Shown here one piece after another: positions 16,801 through 23,250 of a DNA stretch of 26,447 nucleotides. A program made the translations under genes and the position numbers. Each line of letters opens with the position of its first letter. The stretch's first letter is position 1. The DNA is from JACPIN01 sp964367085 (GTDB lineage Archaea; Nanobdellota; Nanobdellia; SCGC-AAA011-G17; ARS1403), in NCBI GenBank assembly GCA_964367085.1, contig CAYIWL010000005.1:1-26447 (forward strand), in the 5' to 3' direction. Under the pieces are notes generated by a model, which ran no database searches, had not been told where the DNA came from, and saw nothing but the letters and a program-made list of their open reading frames with translations.

Positions 16801-18661
16801 TGATAATCTCCATTTCAACTTTTACAGAAACGTTGTCAGGATTACTCCATTTTCCTCTATTATCTTTTACAAAAAATTCAACTAAATGTGTACTCTCTAT
16901 TTCAAATACATAAGTAAATCTATCTTTGTCACTTACTTTTTCACCATTTATTGTCCATTTATATTCGGTAATGTTTCCATCTGAATCTTCTCCTCTTCCA
17001 ATGAATTCAACACTGTTTCCAACTTTTATATTCAAATCTTTTTCAGGCTTTACAATCACTGCTGTCGGAGCCAAATTAATTTTTTCCTTGACAATTATAT
17101 TTACACTTTCACTATCCCTTCCATTTTTTCCATCTTCGACTATGAAATTAGCTGAATAAGATCCTTTATTTCCTATTTCAGTCTGCCATCTGAATATATC
17201 CCCGCTTTGAGAGAATAAGTTGCTGTCAGTACTATATTTTAATCCATCTTTATCATCGTCATGAGCATTAACTGTTAATTCAACTAAATCTCCTTCAAAT
17301 ACTTCTCTAACTCCAGAAATACTGTCAATTACTGGAACTCTATTTACATCGTTTACATTTAAGTTTATATTTTTCTGAACAATGCCGTTATATGAATCAT
17401 CTGCTGTTACAGTTATAACATAATCTCCAGCGCTTTCAAATCCAGTCTGCCATTCTCCGTTGCTGTTTAATGGTGCAGAAAATGTAACTTTGACTTTGTC
17501 ATTATCTACGTCAGAAACTACAGGAATAACTTTTACCAATTCTCCTTCATTGACGTTTATATTACTAACTTCCAGTATAGGCAATCTATTCACGTCTTTG
17601 ACTTTTATTTTAACTTTTTCAATGTCATAATTTCCTCTATTATCGACAACGTAGAAATTGACTTCTAAGTTTGAACTAGGTTCGCTTCCAAGTATTCCGA
17701 AACTGATAAATCTTAAAACTCCGTCGATTATACCGCCGTGTACAACTGCATTGTAATCCGGCTTCCAGTTAAACACATTGTTTTCAAAGCTAGCACCTTC
17801 AGGCAGTCCATTTACATCTACTAGAAGAATGTCATTGTCTTCATCGCTTGCAGTTACGCCAAAAATTAATGCACTGTTTTCAAAAACTTCTCTATCACTA
17901 ATAGGATCAAGAACAGGAGCATGTCTTCCAGCTTCTTCTACAACTGCATCACGGTTGTCTATAATTAGGCTTTCTTCATACCAATTTCCCCAATTTTTTC
18001 CATCGTAAGCTCTTGCTTTTACAACAGCTTCATCGTCAAATCTGATTACTTCAAATCCATCATTTGTAGGATCTCTACTATTAAAGACACAAATATTATT
18101 TTCACAGAAGGCACTGTATTCAACGCCTTTAGCAACTACTCTGCTTTCATATTCTTTTATCTCATCGCCATCAACATCACTTGCAATTATTTCAAAAGAA
18201 AATAATCCGTCATTCTCAGTAATTATTATATCATTGACAATAGGAAAATTATTAATTATTACTTCACCTTTATCATCTTTCTCAGCTTCCAAAACGTGCA
18301 AAATCAACTCGTTTATTTTTGTGTCACCAATGCCGTCGACAGCTTCAATGTGAATTACATAGTCTCCTGCATTTTTGTAATGATCTTTAGTGACTAAATA
18401 TTTGTTACCATATAAATAATCATAATAATTGTCGAAATCCTCGTAAACATGAAGGATGTTTTCATTCATTAAGACAAGACTTACAGATAAGGGCATTTTA
18501 ATGCTGCCTGCATTTGCTTCGAAAGAAACACTATCACCGTAGTTTATAGTTATTTCATTGCTTCCATCTTGCCATTCCATTCCGACTTCAACAGCAAGAG
18601 CGTTTCCACTAAATAATATAACTGTTAATATTAAGGACAATAGTATGTTTAATTTCTTCAT
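13895..18661 (-). CDS. Giant secreted cadherin/Ig-like repeat protein, putative adhesin
   Basis: 1,588 residues with a signal peptide (1-23, ending NALA) and no transmembrane segment or cytoplasmic tail, so it should be exported and held at the surface by other proteins. It is a chain of about fifteen beta domains. He_PIG-type putative Ig domains end in WxPT-like strands (FSWVPTFEQ, ISWVPTFEQ, FSWTPTNTQ); a PKD-like domain (about 530-620) has APTAVIVKPEKD and EYKWTINGE; two close copies of a Big_9/VCBS-like domain (about 807-900 and 990-1080) carry YTPN and DSFTFKVND patterns, and a third, more divergent one occupies about 1084-1174. Three copies of an REVF-starting domain occur near 444-526, 630-707 and 1181-1260. 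Many DxDNDxL motifs suggest calcium binding. The last 100 residues resemble the module in the S-layer-like protein next door. The ATG at 18661 is preferred because it follows a GGGGGTTAA leader and directly begins the signal peptide; an ATG at 18676 is in frame. A role in cell-cell contact is inferred. Confidence 0.82.
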   Translation of the reverse strand: MKKLNILLSLILTVILFSGNALAVEVGMEWQDGSNEITINYGDSVSFEANAGSIKMPLSVSLVLMNENILHVYEDFDNYYDYLYGNKYLVTKDHYKNAGDYVIHIEAVDGIGDTKINELILHVLEAEKDDKGEVIINNFPIVNDIIITENDGLFSFEIIASDVDGDEIKEYESRVVAKGVEYSAFCENNICVFNSRDPTNDGFEVIRFDDEAVVKARAYDGKNWGNWYEESLIIDNRDAVVEEAGRHAPVLDPISDREVFENSALIFGVTASDEDNDILLVDVNGLPEGASFENNVFNWKPDYNAVVHGGIIDGVLRFISFGILGSEPSSNLEVNFYVVDNRGNYDIEKVKIKVKDVNRLPILEVSNINVNEGELVKVIPVVSDVDNDKVKVTFSAPLNSNGEWQTGFESAGDYVITVTADDSYNGIVQKNINLNVNDVNRVPVIDSISGVREVFEGDLVELTVNAHDDDKDGLKYSTDSNLFSQSGDIFRWQTEIGNKGSYSANFIVEDGKNGRDSESVNIIVKEKINLAPTAVIVKPEKDLNIKVGNSVEFIGRGEDSDGNITEYKWTINGEKVSDKDRFTYVFEIESTHLVEFFVKDNRGKWSNPDNVSVKVEMEIIILNNAPVINNIDSAREVFAGDIVELIVNARDVDNDELIYSITGNLFSQNGNKFTWRTSDADVGRHVFAVSVSDGKLSDYETINVLVKEKPKVEINNPPILSSIGNKFVNENQKLEFAISAMDVDNDVLRFEVSNLPNGAVFNQDTKIFSWVPTFEQSGSYNVIFRVTDAKDAFDFENVQINVNNVNRMPSAIDASLIINEDTEQTIILKGSDSDNDDLRFVIISNPSNGGLLNFDSANGTVTYTPNKNFNGDDSFTFKVNDGISDSNVGRISIAIQPINDAPSVISSPVTSTIEGTPYRYDVDAFDADNDALIFSLASKPNGMSINSDTGLISWVPTFEQRGIHIVIVEVSDSALKAFQGFRINVVDFNRAPSAEDMSVVMNEDTSQAIMLRGLDVDNDRLTFEIVTNPANGRLSNFNSNGQVTYTPNRDFNGNDIFTFKVNDGISYSNIGRVSITVKPINDVPSANDDFIATNEDMPVLIDVLANDHDIEDNKPRIESVAVSPRKGSATIENGKIRYTPDRNIFGIDSFTYRAIDSSGATDTAVVNIRINAINSAPVIDRIDGVREVFRGELVELNVNAHDNDNDRIVYSITGNKFLQDGNRFTWRTSEADIGRHIFAVTASDGKLSDYETVSILVKETPRINNAPVVANITDQIVTEGGRFSEINLDNFVTDVDNTDGEIRWSISGNSRLNVNIGSDRIARVSYPAGFIGSETILFTARDPSSAIDSDSAVFTVKASPIIQPTKNRNPVLIVTRAGNAVSHVIINEGEGLVLSLDARDADNDNLKFEAVNLPIGSVFDENKKEFSWTPTNTQGGQNYVITFRVFDLENGKLKGGSDSKTVIVIVNDNLEPIAKPAGKKAVKKHVLNVKNIIVNNWETVRRGEAFAVEVVVDNKGNVKEENVKVTLSIPQLDYYERSSEFDLKKKKSENRGFLAVVPEDVEDETIYVIVTVSSNKDEVVEVIGFLVE
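14887..15119 (-). repeat. REVF domain repeat, copy 3
   Basis: Encodes a roughly 78-residue domain nearly identical in protein sequence to the copy at 16540-16772 (shared GRH-FAV, WRTS and SDGKLSDYET patterns). The DNA is also clearly alignable, indicating a fairly recent internal duplication. Confidence 0.7.
15420..15690 (-). repeat. Big_9-like domain repeat, copy 2
   Basis: Encodes MNEDT..., TYTPNRDFNGND and FTFKVNDGIS patterns shared with the copy at 15960-16240. The DNA is alignable over the whole unit. Confidence 0.65.
15960..16240 (-). repeat. Big_9-like domain repeat, copy 1
   Basis: Encodes INEDTEQTI, TYTPNKNFNGDD and FTFKVNDGIS; the partner of 15420-15690. The pair is separated by an He_PIG-like domain, so the duplicated unit may have been two domains long. 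Confidence 0.65.
16540..16772 (-). repeat. REVF domain repeat, copy 2
   Basis: Partner of copy 3 (14887-15119). The duplicated domain contains REVFAGDIVELIVNA and FTWRTS elements. Confidence 0.7.
17086..17326 (-). repeat. REVF domain repeat, copy 1 (more diverged)
   Basis: Has the same REVF-GDLVEL-VNAHDDDKD start and LFSQSGD strand as copies 2 and 3, but the second half has diverged (GSYSANFIVEDGK). Confidence 0.6.
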
Positions 18662-18665
18662 TCTC

Positions 18666-18674
18666 TTAACCCCC
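18666..18674 (-). promoter_or_regulatory. GGGGGTTAA leader element of the giant gene
   Basis: On the minus strand GGGGGTTAA is followed by GAGA and then the ATG at 18661. It supports that start over the ATG at 18676, which lies upstream of the element. Confidence 0.5.
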
Positions 18675-18698
18675 AATAACTTCTATTATTTGACAAGA

Positions 18699-19841
18699 TC
18701 AAAACCTGTATCCGACCCTGGTCCTAACTTCAGCTTTTTTATCGACGACACCGATATATCCTTCAAGGTTAACGTTTCCAGATGTTAAACCAAAACCAGG
18801 CAAGAATTTTCCGTACCATTCTTTATTTTTAAGGAAGTCTTTATTACCTGATCCGAATGGGTTGTCCTTTTTATCGTACAATCTTTCACTAATTTTTCTG
18901 TCTAGAGTTATTCTGCCCGCACCTAAAACAGCTCGAAGAGATAATGGACTATCGCCTATATCATAAGACCATTCCAAGCCAGCTTCTAAACTGCTTTTAT
19001 CTTTTTGTTCGCTAGCTTCTAACCTGGCGCCGGTAATTGGATTTCTTTGAGTAGCTAAAGTATTGACATCTTTGTTAACCTGCTCTCCATATTCAATGCC
19101 GACACCTAAATTATGTTTGTCATTAAGACCATACATTACTCTTGCAAACCCGCCGACCCTGTTGTTATTATAACCCGTAGCTCCCAAAGCAACTTCTCTC
19201 GTCATCTTTGTATAATCCTGCTCTTCTTCATAATCTTTAGTTTCTACTCCAGTTTCGGCTTCGCCTTCAACAGCTGCTTGTTCATCTAATACCCCTCCAG
19301 TAACATCTTCTTCAGCAATCTCTTCTTCAGCCAAAATTCTTAAGGCAAGAGCAGTTTGGTTATATCCCTCTATAGCCCCATTTACTTTATCATAAGAATT
19401 ACTTCCTGCGATTTCACAGTAATCTCCAATTGCACTGTCTTTTAATATTACTTCTGGCAATAACATTCTTTCTTCAGAAGTTAATACCCTATCTCCAATT
19501 GCAATATTATAGATTTCAAAACCATCAAGAACTGAATTTTGTATAGATATGACTGCTTCTTCTAGTCTAGATTTTCTTTCAGATTCTTCTCCTATTCTCT
19601 CTCTCTGACTTTTTATGCCGATAGTATCTCCTGTGGTTTCTGCCATTCGAATCTCAAGCTCTTGCACTCCTATTCTCGCCTTCAAGCTATCAAGAGGAGC
19701 ATGTAATTTATACATAAATTGTCCTAGGTTAACTATCTCTGTACCATCAGGAACTGTTACATTTTCAGCATAAGCTTTTCCAGCACCAAGTGAGCCAACT
19801 GAAATTAATCCAGCAGCCATTAAAGTTTTTAAATTCTTCAT
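18699..19841 (-). CDS. Exported protein with outer-membrane-type beta-barrel C-terminus
   Basis: 380 residues. Residues 1-25 are a signal peptide ending AYA. Residues 30-170 are largely helical, and 172-210 form an acidic, Glu-rich linker. Residues 214-380 show eight strands with alternating hydrophobic and polar residues, near 216-225, 228-239, 242-253, 283-295, 299-314, 341-353, 356-366 and 370-380, joined by turns rich in Asn, Asp and Gly. The final strand EVRTRVGYRF ends in Phe with Tyr at -2 and Val at -4 and -8, which is exactly the C-terminal signature of bacterial outer-membrane proteins. Barrels of this kind need a second membrane and a BAM machine, so finding one in an archaeon is unexpected. 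It starts one base after the coiled-coil gene, and its GGCGGGGGG ribosome-binding site is embedded in the end of that gene. It may instead be a soluble beta-barrel or an S-layer pore. Confidence 0.7.
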   Translation of the reverse strand: MKNLKTLMAAGLISVGSLGAGKAYAENVTVPDGTEIVNLGQFMYKLHAPLDSLKARIGVQELEIRMAETTGDTIGIKSQRERIGEESERKSRLEEAVISIQNSVLDGFEIYNIAIGDRVLTSEERMLLPEVILKDSAIGDYCEIAGSNSYDKVNGAIEGYNQTALALRILAEEEIAEEDVTGGVLDEQAAVEGEAETGVETKDYEEEQDYTKMTREVALGATGYNNNRVGGFARVMYGLNDKHNLGVGIEYGEQVNKDVNTLATQRNPITGARLEASEQKDKSSLEAGLEWSYDIGDSPLSLRAVLGAGRITLDRKISERLYDKKDNPFGSGNKDFLKNKEWYGKFLPGFGLTSGNVNLEGYIGVVDKKAEVRTRVGYRF

Positions 19842-19842
19842 T

Positions 19843-20544
19843 TTATTTCCCCCCGCCTTTATATTCTTTATATTGTTTAAAATTCATTGCAAATCCTCTA
19901 GGATCTCCATTATTATCAGCTACAAACAAATATTTTTCATCGTCGCGAACGCTCGTACTATATTTTGTTCTTTTTTTAGCTTCTTCTCCGCTCATAAGAA
20001 TCGCTCTTCCTTCTAAAACATCAGTTATAAATCCCTTGTATTCTTCTCCAAAAATAAGTCCTAGACTTCTCTTCATTACTTCGTAGTCTCCAAAGTCTCT
20101 GGCACCAATACTTGGTACTGAACTCCAATAGCCAACACTAGGTCTATAATCTCTATTAGGATTAAATCCAGGATGTTTTGCAAAGAATGAATTTAAGCTG
20201 TCTCTTCCAGCCCTTTCTACTTTTCCTTCGTATTCTTCTTCAAGAGATCCGATCGTTGTTTCGAGCCTTGTTTCTGCATCATCCTGAATTTTTTGGACTT
20301 CTTCTTTATGCGATGAGTCTAATGAGTCAATTCTTGTTTCAAATCTATTTTCTAAAGCTTGGTTTTCTCTCTTAAGTGTTCGAACATTTTCTACTAATGG
20401 AGCTTTTGCTTCTTCAACAGCATTACTTTTATTTGAGGTGTGCAAATGTGTAGGGATTCCAATTAGAGCAGCAAGTCCTAATCCTCTAACTATGTAAACA
20501 GTGTATTCCCATCTTCCGCGTTTTTTTGTTCTGTCAATCATCAT
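19843..20544 (-). CDS. Single-pass membrane coiled-coil protein
   Basis: 233 residues. The N-terminus is basic (MIDRTKKRGR), followed by a transmembrane segment at about 14-35. By the positive-inside rule the remaining part should face outward. A charged coiled coil covers about 43-112, and a C-terminal domain of about 115 residues contains YWSSVPSIGARDFGDYE, FGEEYKGFITDVLEG and a terminal KYLFVADNNGDPRGFAMNF. No family was recognised. The start ATGATG overlaps the ATPase stop codon in an ATGA arrangement, indicating translational coupling. The gene ends with codons for KGGGK; that G-rich run serves as the ribosome-binding site of the next gene. It may link the cytoplasmic ATPase to the surface components, which is inference from position and topology only. 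Confidence 0.72.
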   Translation of the reverse strand: MMIDRTKKRGRWEYTVYIVRGLGLAALIGIPTHLHTSNKSNAVEEAKAPLVENVRTLKRENQALENRFETRIDSLDSSHKEEVQKIQDDAETRLETTIGSLEEEYEGKVERAGRDSLNSFFAKHPGFNPNRDYRPSVGYWSSVPSIGARDFGDYEVMKRSLGLIFGEEYKGFITDVLEGRAILMSGEEAKKRTKYSTSVRDDEKYLFVADNNGDPRGFAMNFKQYKEYKGGGK

Positions 20545-21659
20545 TTTGCGTGTACTCCATTTTTTCCCAAATAAGAATTAAGCATATTTGTAGCTAAAGT
20601 AAACATCTCTCTGCTGTAGCCAAAACTTCTCTCTTCTCTTTTAGACAAACCAGCTAAGTAAGGCATGCCTTCAAGAGTAGATTCCTTAACATCTTCGAGA
20701 CTTCTAAGAAGAGCTGGGCGCCTATCAAATGCTAGTTTATTTAATTTAAGTTGCTCAAGGTGCCTATTTGTATCGTGAACAATTTCCTGTGCTTTTCTCA
20801 TGTCGTCATCATCGCCTAGTTTTTCCATGAATTTGTCTAATTTTGAGCTTATCATAGCAAGTTTATCTTGAATTCTCTGTCTTGCTGCAAACTCAGAAAT
20901 ATTATTAACGAAAAGAAAATTATTACCATCTATTTTTCTCTTAGCAACAAGTCTTGCGATATTAAATATTCCTGAAACACTGGCATCGTTTCCAAAATCA
21001 ACAACGTATCCTCTTTCATCGCATCCAACATATGCACTTAAATGTTCAGGAGTGCCTGCAGGAAAATCTAAAATTACTACATGATATCCTTCTAATTCTT
21101 TTGCCTTCTTTAATAAAGTACTCTGAACTAATCTCTTTGCTTCTTCACCATTTCCCCTTTGGCCATAACTATCGCCTAATTGCTCAAGTAAAAAATATCT
21201 TAGATTTGGTTTTGTTTTACTCTGTACGCAAACATCATGCATGGATTTTTTCTGAAGCGCCTTTTGCCCATCAACTTTTCTACCAAAAATAACATCCACT
21301 AAATTACCTCTGTTGAAAGTGATAGTTTCATCTGGATTAACCCTTAAATCATAAGTATCTCTGTTGACATATAATGCATCATTAGGATCAGAAAGATCTG
21401 TATCAATCAAACCTGTTGTTAATCCTGCTCTAGCAAAAGCATGACTCAAGTTTATCGCGATAGTTGATTTACCAACACCGCCTTTACTTGCGCCTATTCC
21501 TACAACCATCGGCCAGATCTCTTTTGGAGTTACGCTATCAAGATATCTCGAAGTTATATTACAAATTTTTTCTAAAGAATAATTAGGATCAGTTTGCTCT
21601 AAAGCTAATACTGCTTCTCTTATACCGATATCATATAATGAAAAAGTATCTGTAATCAT
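20541..21659 (-). CDS. ParA/MinD-family ATPase heading the surface operon
   Basis: 372 residues. After a 50-residue N-terminal extension the deviant Walker A motif SKGGVGKST (58-66, signature Lys59) is followed by the A' motif GLIDTDLSDPND (83-94) and Walker B VVILDFPAG (about 194-202). These ATPases position cargo (DNA, division proteins, pili, chemoreceptors, polar organelles) by ATP-dependent dimerisation on membrane or nucleoid. A long C-terminal extension (about 250-372) with helical, charged character is not typical of plain MinD. No ParB or centromere-like repeats are visible, so plasmid-type partition is less likely than positioning of a surface structure. It is the first gene of the operon and has the operator-like palindrome and TATA box. 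The leader contains TTCGGGTTAA. Confidence 0.85.
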   Translation of the reverse strand: MITDTFSLYDIGIREAVLALEQTDPNYSLEKICNITSRYLDSVTPKEIWPMVVGIGASKGGVGKSTIAINLSHAFARAGLTTGLIDTDLSDPNDALYVNRDTYDLRVNPDETITFNRGNLVDVIFGRKVDGQKALQKKSMHDVCVQSKTKPNLRYFLLEQLGDSYGQRGNGEEAKRLVQSTLLKKAKELEGYHVVILDFPAGTPEHLSAYVGCDERGYVVDFGNDASVSGIFNIARLVAKRKIDGNNFLFVNNISEFAARQRIQDKLAMISSKLDKFMEKLGDDDDMRKAQEIVHDTNRHLEQLKLNKLAFDRRPALLRSLEDVKESTLEGMPYLAGLSKREERSFGYSREMFTLATNMLNSYLGKNGVHAK

Positions 21660-21713
21660 TTTTAACCCGAAATTTTTTTATTCACACTCTTTTTAAAGCT
21701 TTCTAAATATTTA

Positions 21714-21727
21714 CTATTTTAAAATAG
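21714..21727 (-). promoter_or_regulatory. TATA region of the ATPase operon, perfect palindrome
   Basis: CTATTTTAAAATAG is a perfect 14-bp palindrome containing TATTTTAA. It lies 55-68 bases ahead of the ATG, so the leader would be about 35 bases. A weaker CTTTAAAA candidate lies nearer the gene at about 21693-21700. Confidence 0.45.
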
Positions 21728-21744
21728 CTACAAAAATAACGTGT

Positions 21745-21764
21745 TTGTCACAACAGGTAACAAC
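21745..21764. promoter_or_regulatory. Operator-like near-palindrome, copy 2
   Basis: On the minus strand: GTTGTTAC, five bases, GTGACAA. It has arms and spacing identical to 13874-13893, with a different spacer sequence, and ends 17 bases upstream of the TATA palindrome. Conserved arms with a free spacer are what a dimeric regulator binding site looks like. Confidence 0.65.
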
Positions 21765-21830
21765 ACAAAATTAATTTTAAAAATTTTTCACTAAAAAAAT
21801 AAATTATTTGTAACTGAGAGTTAAAACAAA

Positions 21831-21942
21831 TGGGAACGGAGGGATTTGAACCCCCATCAATCGGTGTCTTCTATTTTGATAAAACTTTTTTAAGAGTTTT
21901 AAGCTGGAGCCGACCATAATAGCCGGGTTATACGACGTTCCC
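21831..21942 (-). tRNA. tRNA-Trp (anticodon CCA), intron-containing
   Basis: The acceptor stem GGGAACG/CGTTCCC closes the ends and A73 is the discriminator; CCA is not encoded. The anticodon stem GTCGG/CCGAT (27-31/39-43) encloses C-T-CCA-G, giving anticodon CCA for Trp. The T arm GGGGG/CCCTC holds the loop TTCAAAT. The D stem is weak (GTAT/TTAT, one mismatch). A 38-base intron sits between positions 37 and 38. The TATA element at 21968-21977 is at the expected distance. Confidence 0.9.
21866..21903 (-). other. 38-base intron of tRNA-Trp
   Basis: Lies at the canonical archaeal position 37/38 and contains a stem TAAAAC/GTTTTA that would form the helical part of a bulge-helix-bulge splice substrate. 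Exact borders could be off by one base. No box C or box D motif was seen. Confidence 0.75.
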
Positions 21943-21967
21943 GTCATGATAATCCCTCTTAAATTTA

Positions 21968-21977
21968 CTATATAAAA
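21968..21977 (-). promoter_or_regulatory. TATA box of the tRNA-Trp gene
   Basis: TTTTATATAG on the minus strand, 26-35 bases ahead of the first tRNA base. Confidence 0.55.
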
Positions 21978-22074
21978 TTATCTTTAATTTTTTGCAGAAA
22001 AAATAATTTATAGTTATATCTGAAGTTTTTTTAGCATCGTTAGTTTTAAATATTTTTCTAATCTCTATTAAAAC

Positions 22075-22320
22075 ATGAGTCAGGAAGATAATACTCAAAC
22101 TAACGGACTAGAACATCTTGTTAACGGTTTTGGAGAGGTATTTTTTTGTTTGGGGGGTTTTGCTTATGATGAAGATTATAAGTTGGAAGACGTTAATGAA
22201 GCCTTAGATGCATATAGAAAAATCAAAGAAGAATATCCTGGAGACACAACAATTTATGATCTTGAAATTAATTGCACTTTAGATACGTTTCCTGATTTGA
22301 GAGATATTCCAAGGGTATAA
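22075..22320 (+). CDS. Small acidic protein of unknown function
   Basis: 81 residues, acidic, with no signal peptide, transmembrane segment or recognised domain. The sequence starts with a short polar stretch (MSQEDNTQTNG), then a hydrophobic patch FGEVFFCLGGFAY, a helical segment LEDVNEALDAYRKIKEEYPG and a short beta-like end. A TATA-like TTTTAAATA lies 23-31 bases ahead, suggesting a leaderless transcript, which supports it being a real gene. It stands between tRNA-Trp and the arginine decarboxylase without an obvious functional link. Confidence 0.6.
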   Translation: MSQEDNTQTNGLEHLVNGFGEVFFCLGGFAYDEDYKLEDVNEALDAYRKIKEEYPGDTTIYDLEINCTLDTFPDLRDIPRV

Positions 22321-22456
22321 CTAACTTAGATTTCTTATCAAATCTTTCAATGAAAAATAATTCTATCTTGCTATAATACAATAAAAATAAGAAAAAAGAA
22401 AATTATTTAAACAGGAAAAAATAAGAAAACTGAACAGAATAAATAGAGAGTAAAAA

Positions 22457-23008
22457 ATGAATCACGTTCCTGGAAAGATGTTTTTTACAAGGGGAGTAGG
22501 AGTTCATAAAGACAGACTAGCTTCCTTTGAACTTGCTTTAAGAGATGCAGGCATAGAAAAATGTAATCTAGTTTATGTTTCTAGTATCTTCCCGCCAAAC
22601 TGCAAAATTATTTCAAAAGAAAAAGGATTAAAATTGCTTAAGCCAGGCCAGATAACTTTTTGCGTGATGGCAAGAAGCGAGACAAACGAGCCAAACAGAT
22701 TAGTATCAGCTGCAATTGGTATTGCTGTCCCTAAAGATAATAACAACTACGGATATCTATCAGAACACCATGCCCATGGAGAAACAGCAAAAGTTTCAGG
22801 AGAGTATGCTGAAGATTTAGCAGCAACAATGCTGGCAACAACTTTAGGAATAGAATTTGATTCAAATCAGGCATGGGATGAAAGAAAGCAAGTATACAAA
22901 GCAAGCGGGCACATATTCAAGACAAAAGAAGTCTGCCAGTCAGCAGAAGGCAACAAGAAAGGACTATGGACGACGGTAATTGCTGCAGCTGTTCTTCTTG
23001 AGAAATAA
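22457..23008 (+). CDS. pdaD: Pyruvoyl-dependent arginine decarboxylase
   Basis: 183 residues. The enzyme converts arginine to agmatine, the first step of archaeal polyamine synthesis. It is made as a proenzyme that cleaves itself at a Ser-Ser bond to create the pyruvoyl group. That site is visible as Ser42-Ser43 in LVYVSSIFPP. The catalytic Glu103 lies in YLSEHHAHGE, and the family stretch KMFFTRGVGVH opens the protein. The C-terminal region KTKEVCQSAEGNKKGLWTTVIAAAV also fits the family. The length is slightly above the roughly 165-residue methanogen enzyme. No agmatinase or agmatine deiminase is next to it. The TATA-like TTATTTAA at 22403-22410 lies about 47 bases upstream. Confidence 0.92.
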   Translation: MNHVPGKMFFTRGVGVHKDRLASFELALRDAGIEKCNLVYVSSIFPPNCKIISKEKGLKLLKPGQITFCVMARSETNEPNRLVSAAIGIAVPKDNNNYGYLSEHHAHGETAKVSGEYAEDLAATMLATTLGIEFDSNQAWDERKQVYKASGHIFKTKEVCQSAEGNKKGLWTTVIAAAVLLEK

Positions 23009-23250
23009 TTTATTTTTTTAACCAACTCTGGAATCGATTTTTTTTCTAAATAATGTATAAAATGATGATCATCATATATTCCAAATGTCTGAAGGCAGTT
23101 AACAAGAAGATTATACGTCTCTACAGGGGCATGAGTTCGCGGGTGTCTTATTATCAGAATTTTAATTCTATATGAACACGCGTATAGAAAGTTTGATACA
23201 CATCATCCTCCAAAATCCAGAGCAATTTGTCAATCTCCTCTGGAGATATT
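23009..23250. other. Spacer with degraded-looking coding traces
   Basis: Between the decarboxylase and HEPN genes no confident gene is visible. On the minus strand an open stretch of about 68 codons without an in-frame ATG reads protein-like (for example ETYNLLVNCLQTFGIYDDHH), with another plausible piece (EEIDKLLWILEDDVYQTF) in a shifted frame upstream. On the plus strand a 32-codon frame (23172-23270) precedes the HEPN gene. The traces could be a decayed gene or chance. Confidence 0.2.

Noticed and set aside
13895..18661. CRISPR-like or minisatellite array suggested by repeats
   Set aside because: The repeats are long, diverged and coding, with protein domain periodicity; there are no short identical repeats with unique spacers.
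20541..21659. Plasmid partition locus (ParA)
   Set aside because: No ParB-like gene, iteron or centromere-like repeat array is visible, and the operon continues into exported surface proteins.
23227..23250. TTG start for the HEPN gene
   Set aside because: A GGAG site with a 5-base spacer favours the ATG at 23251, and the extra residues are not family-like.
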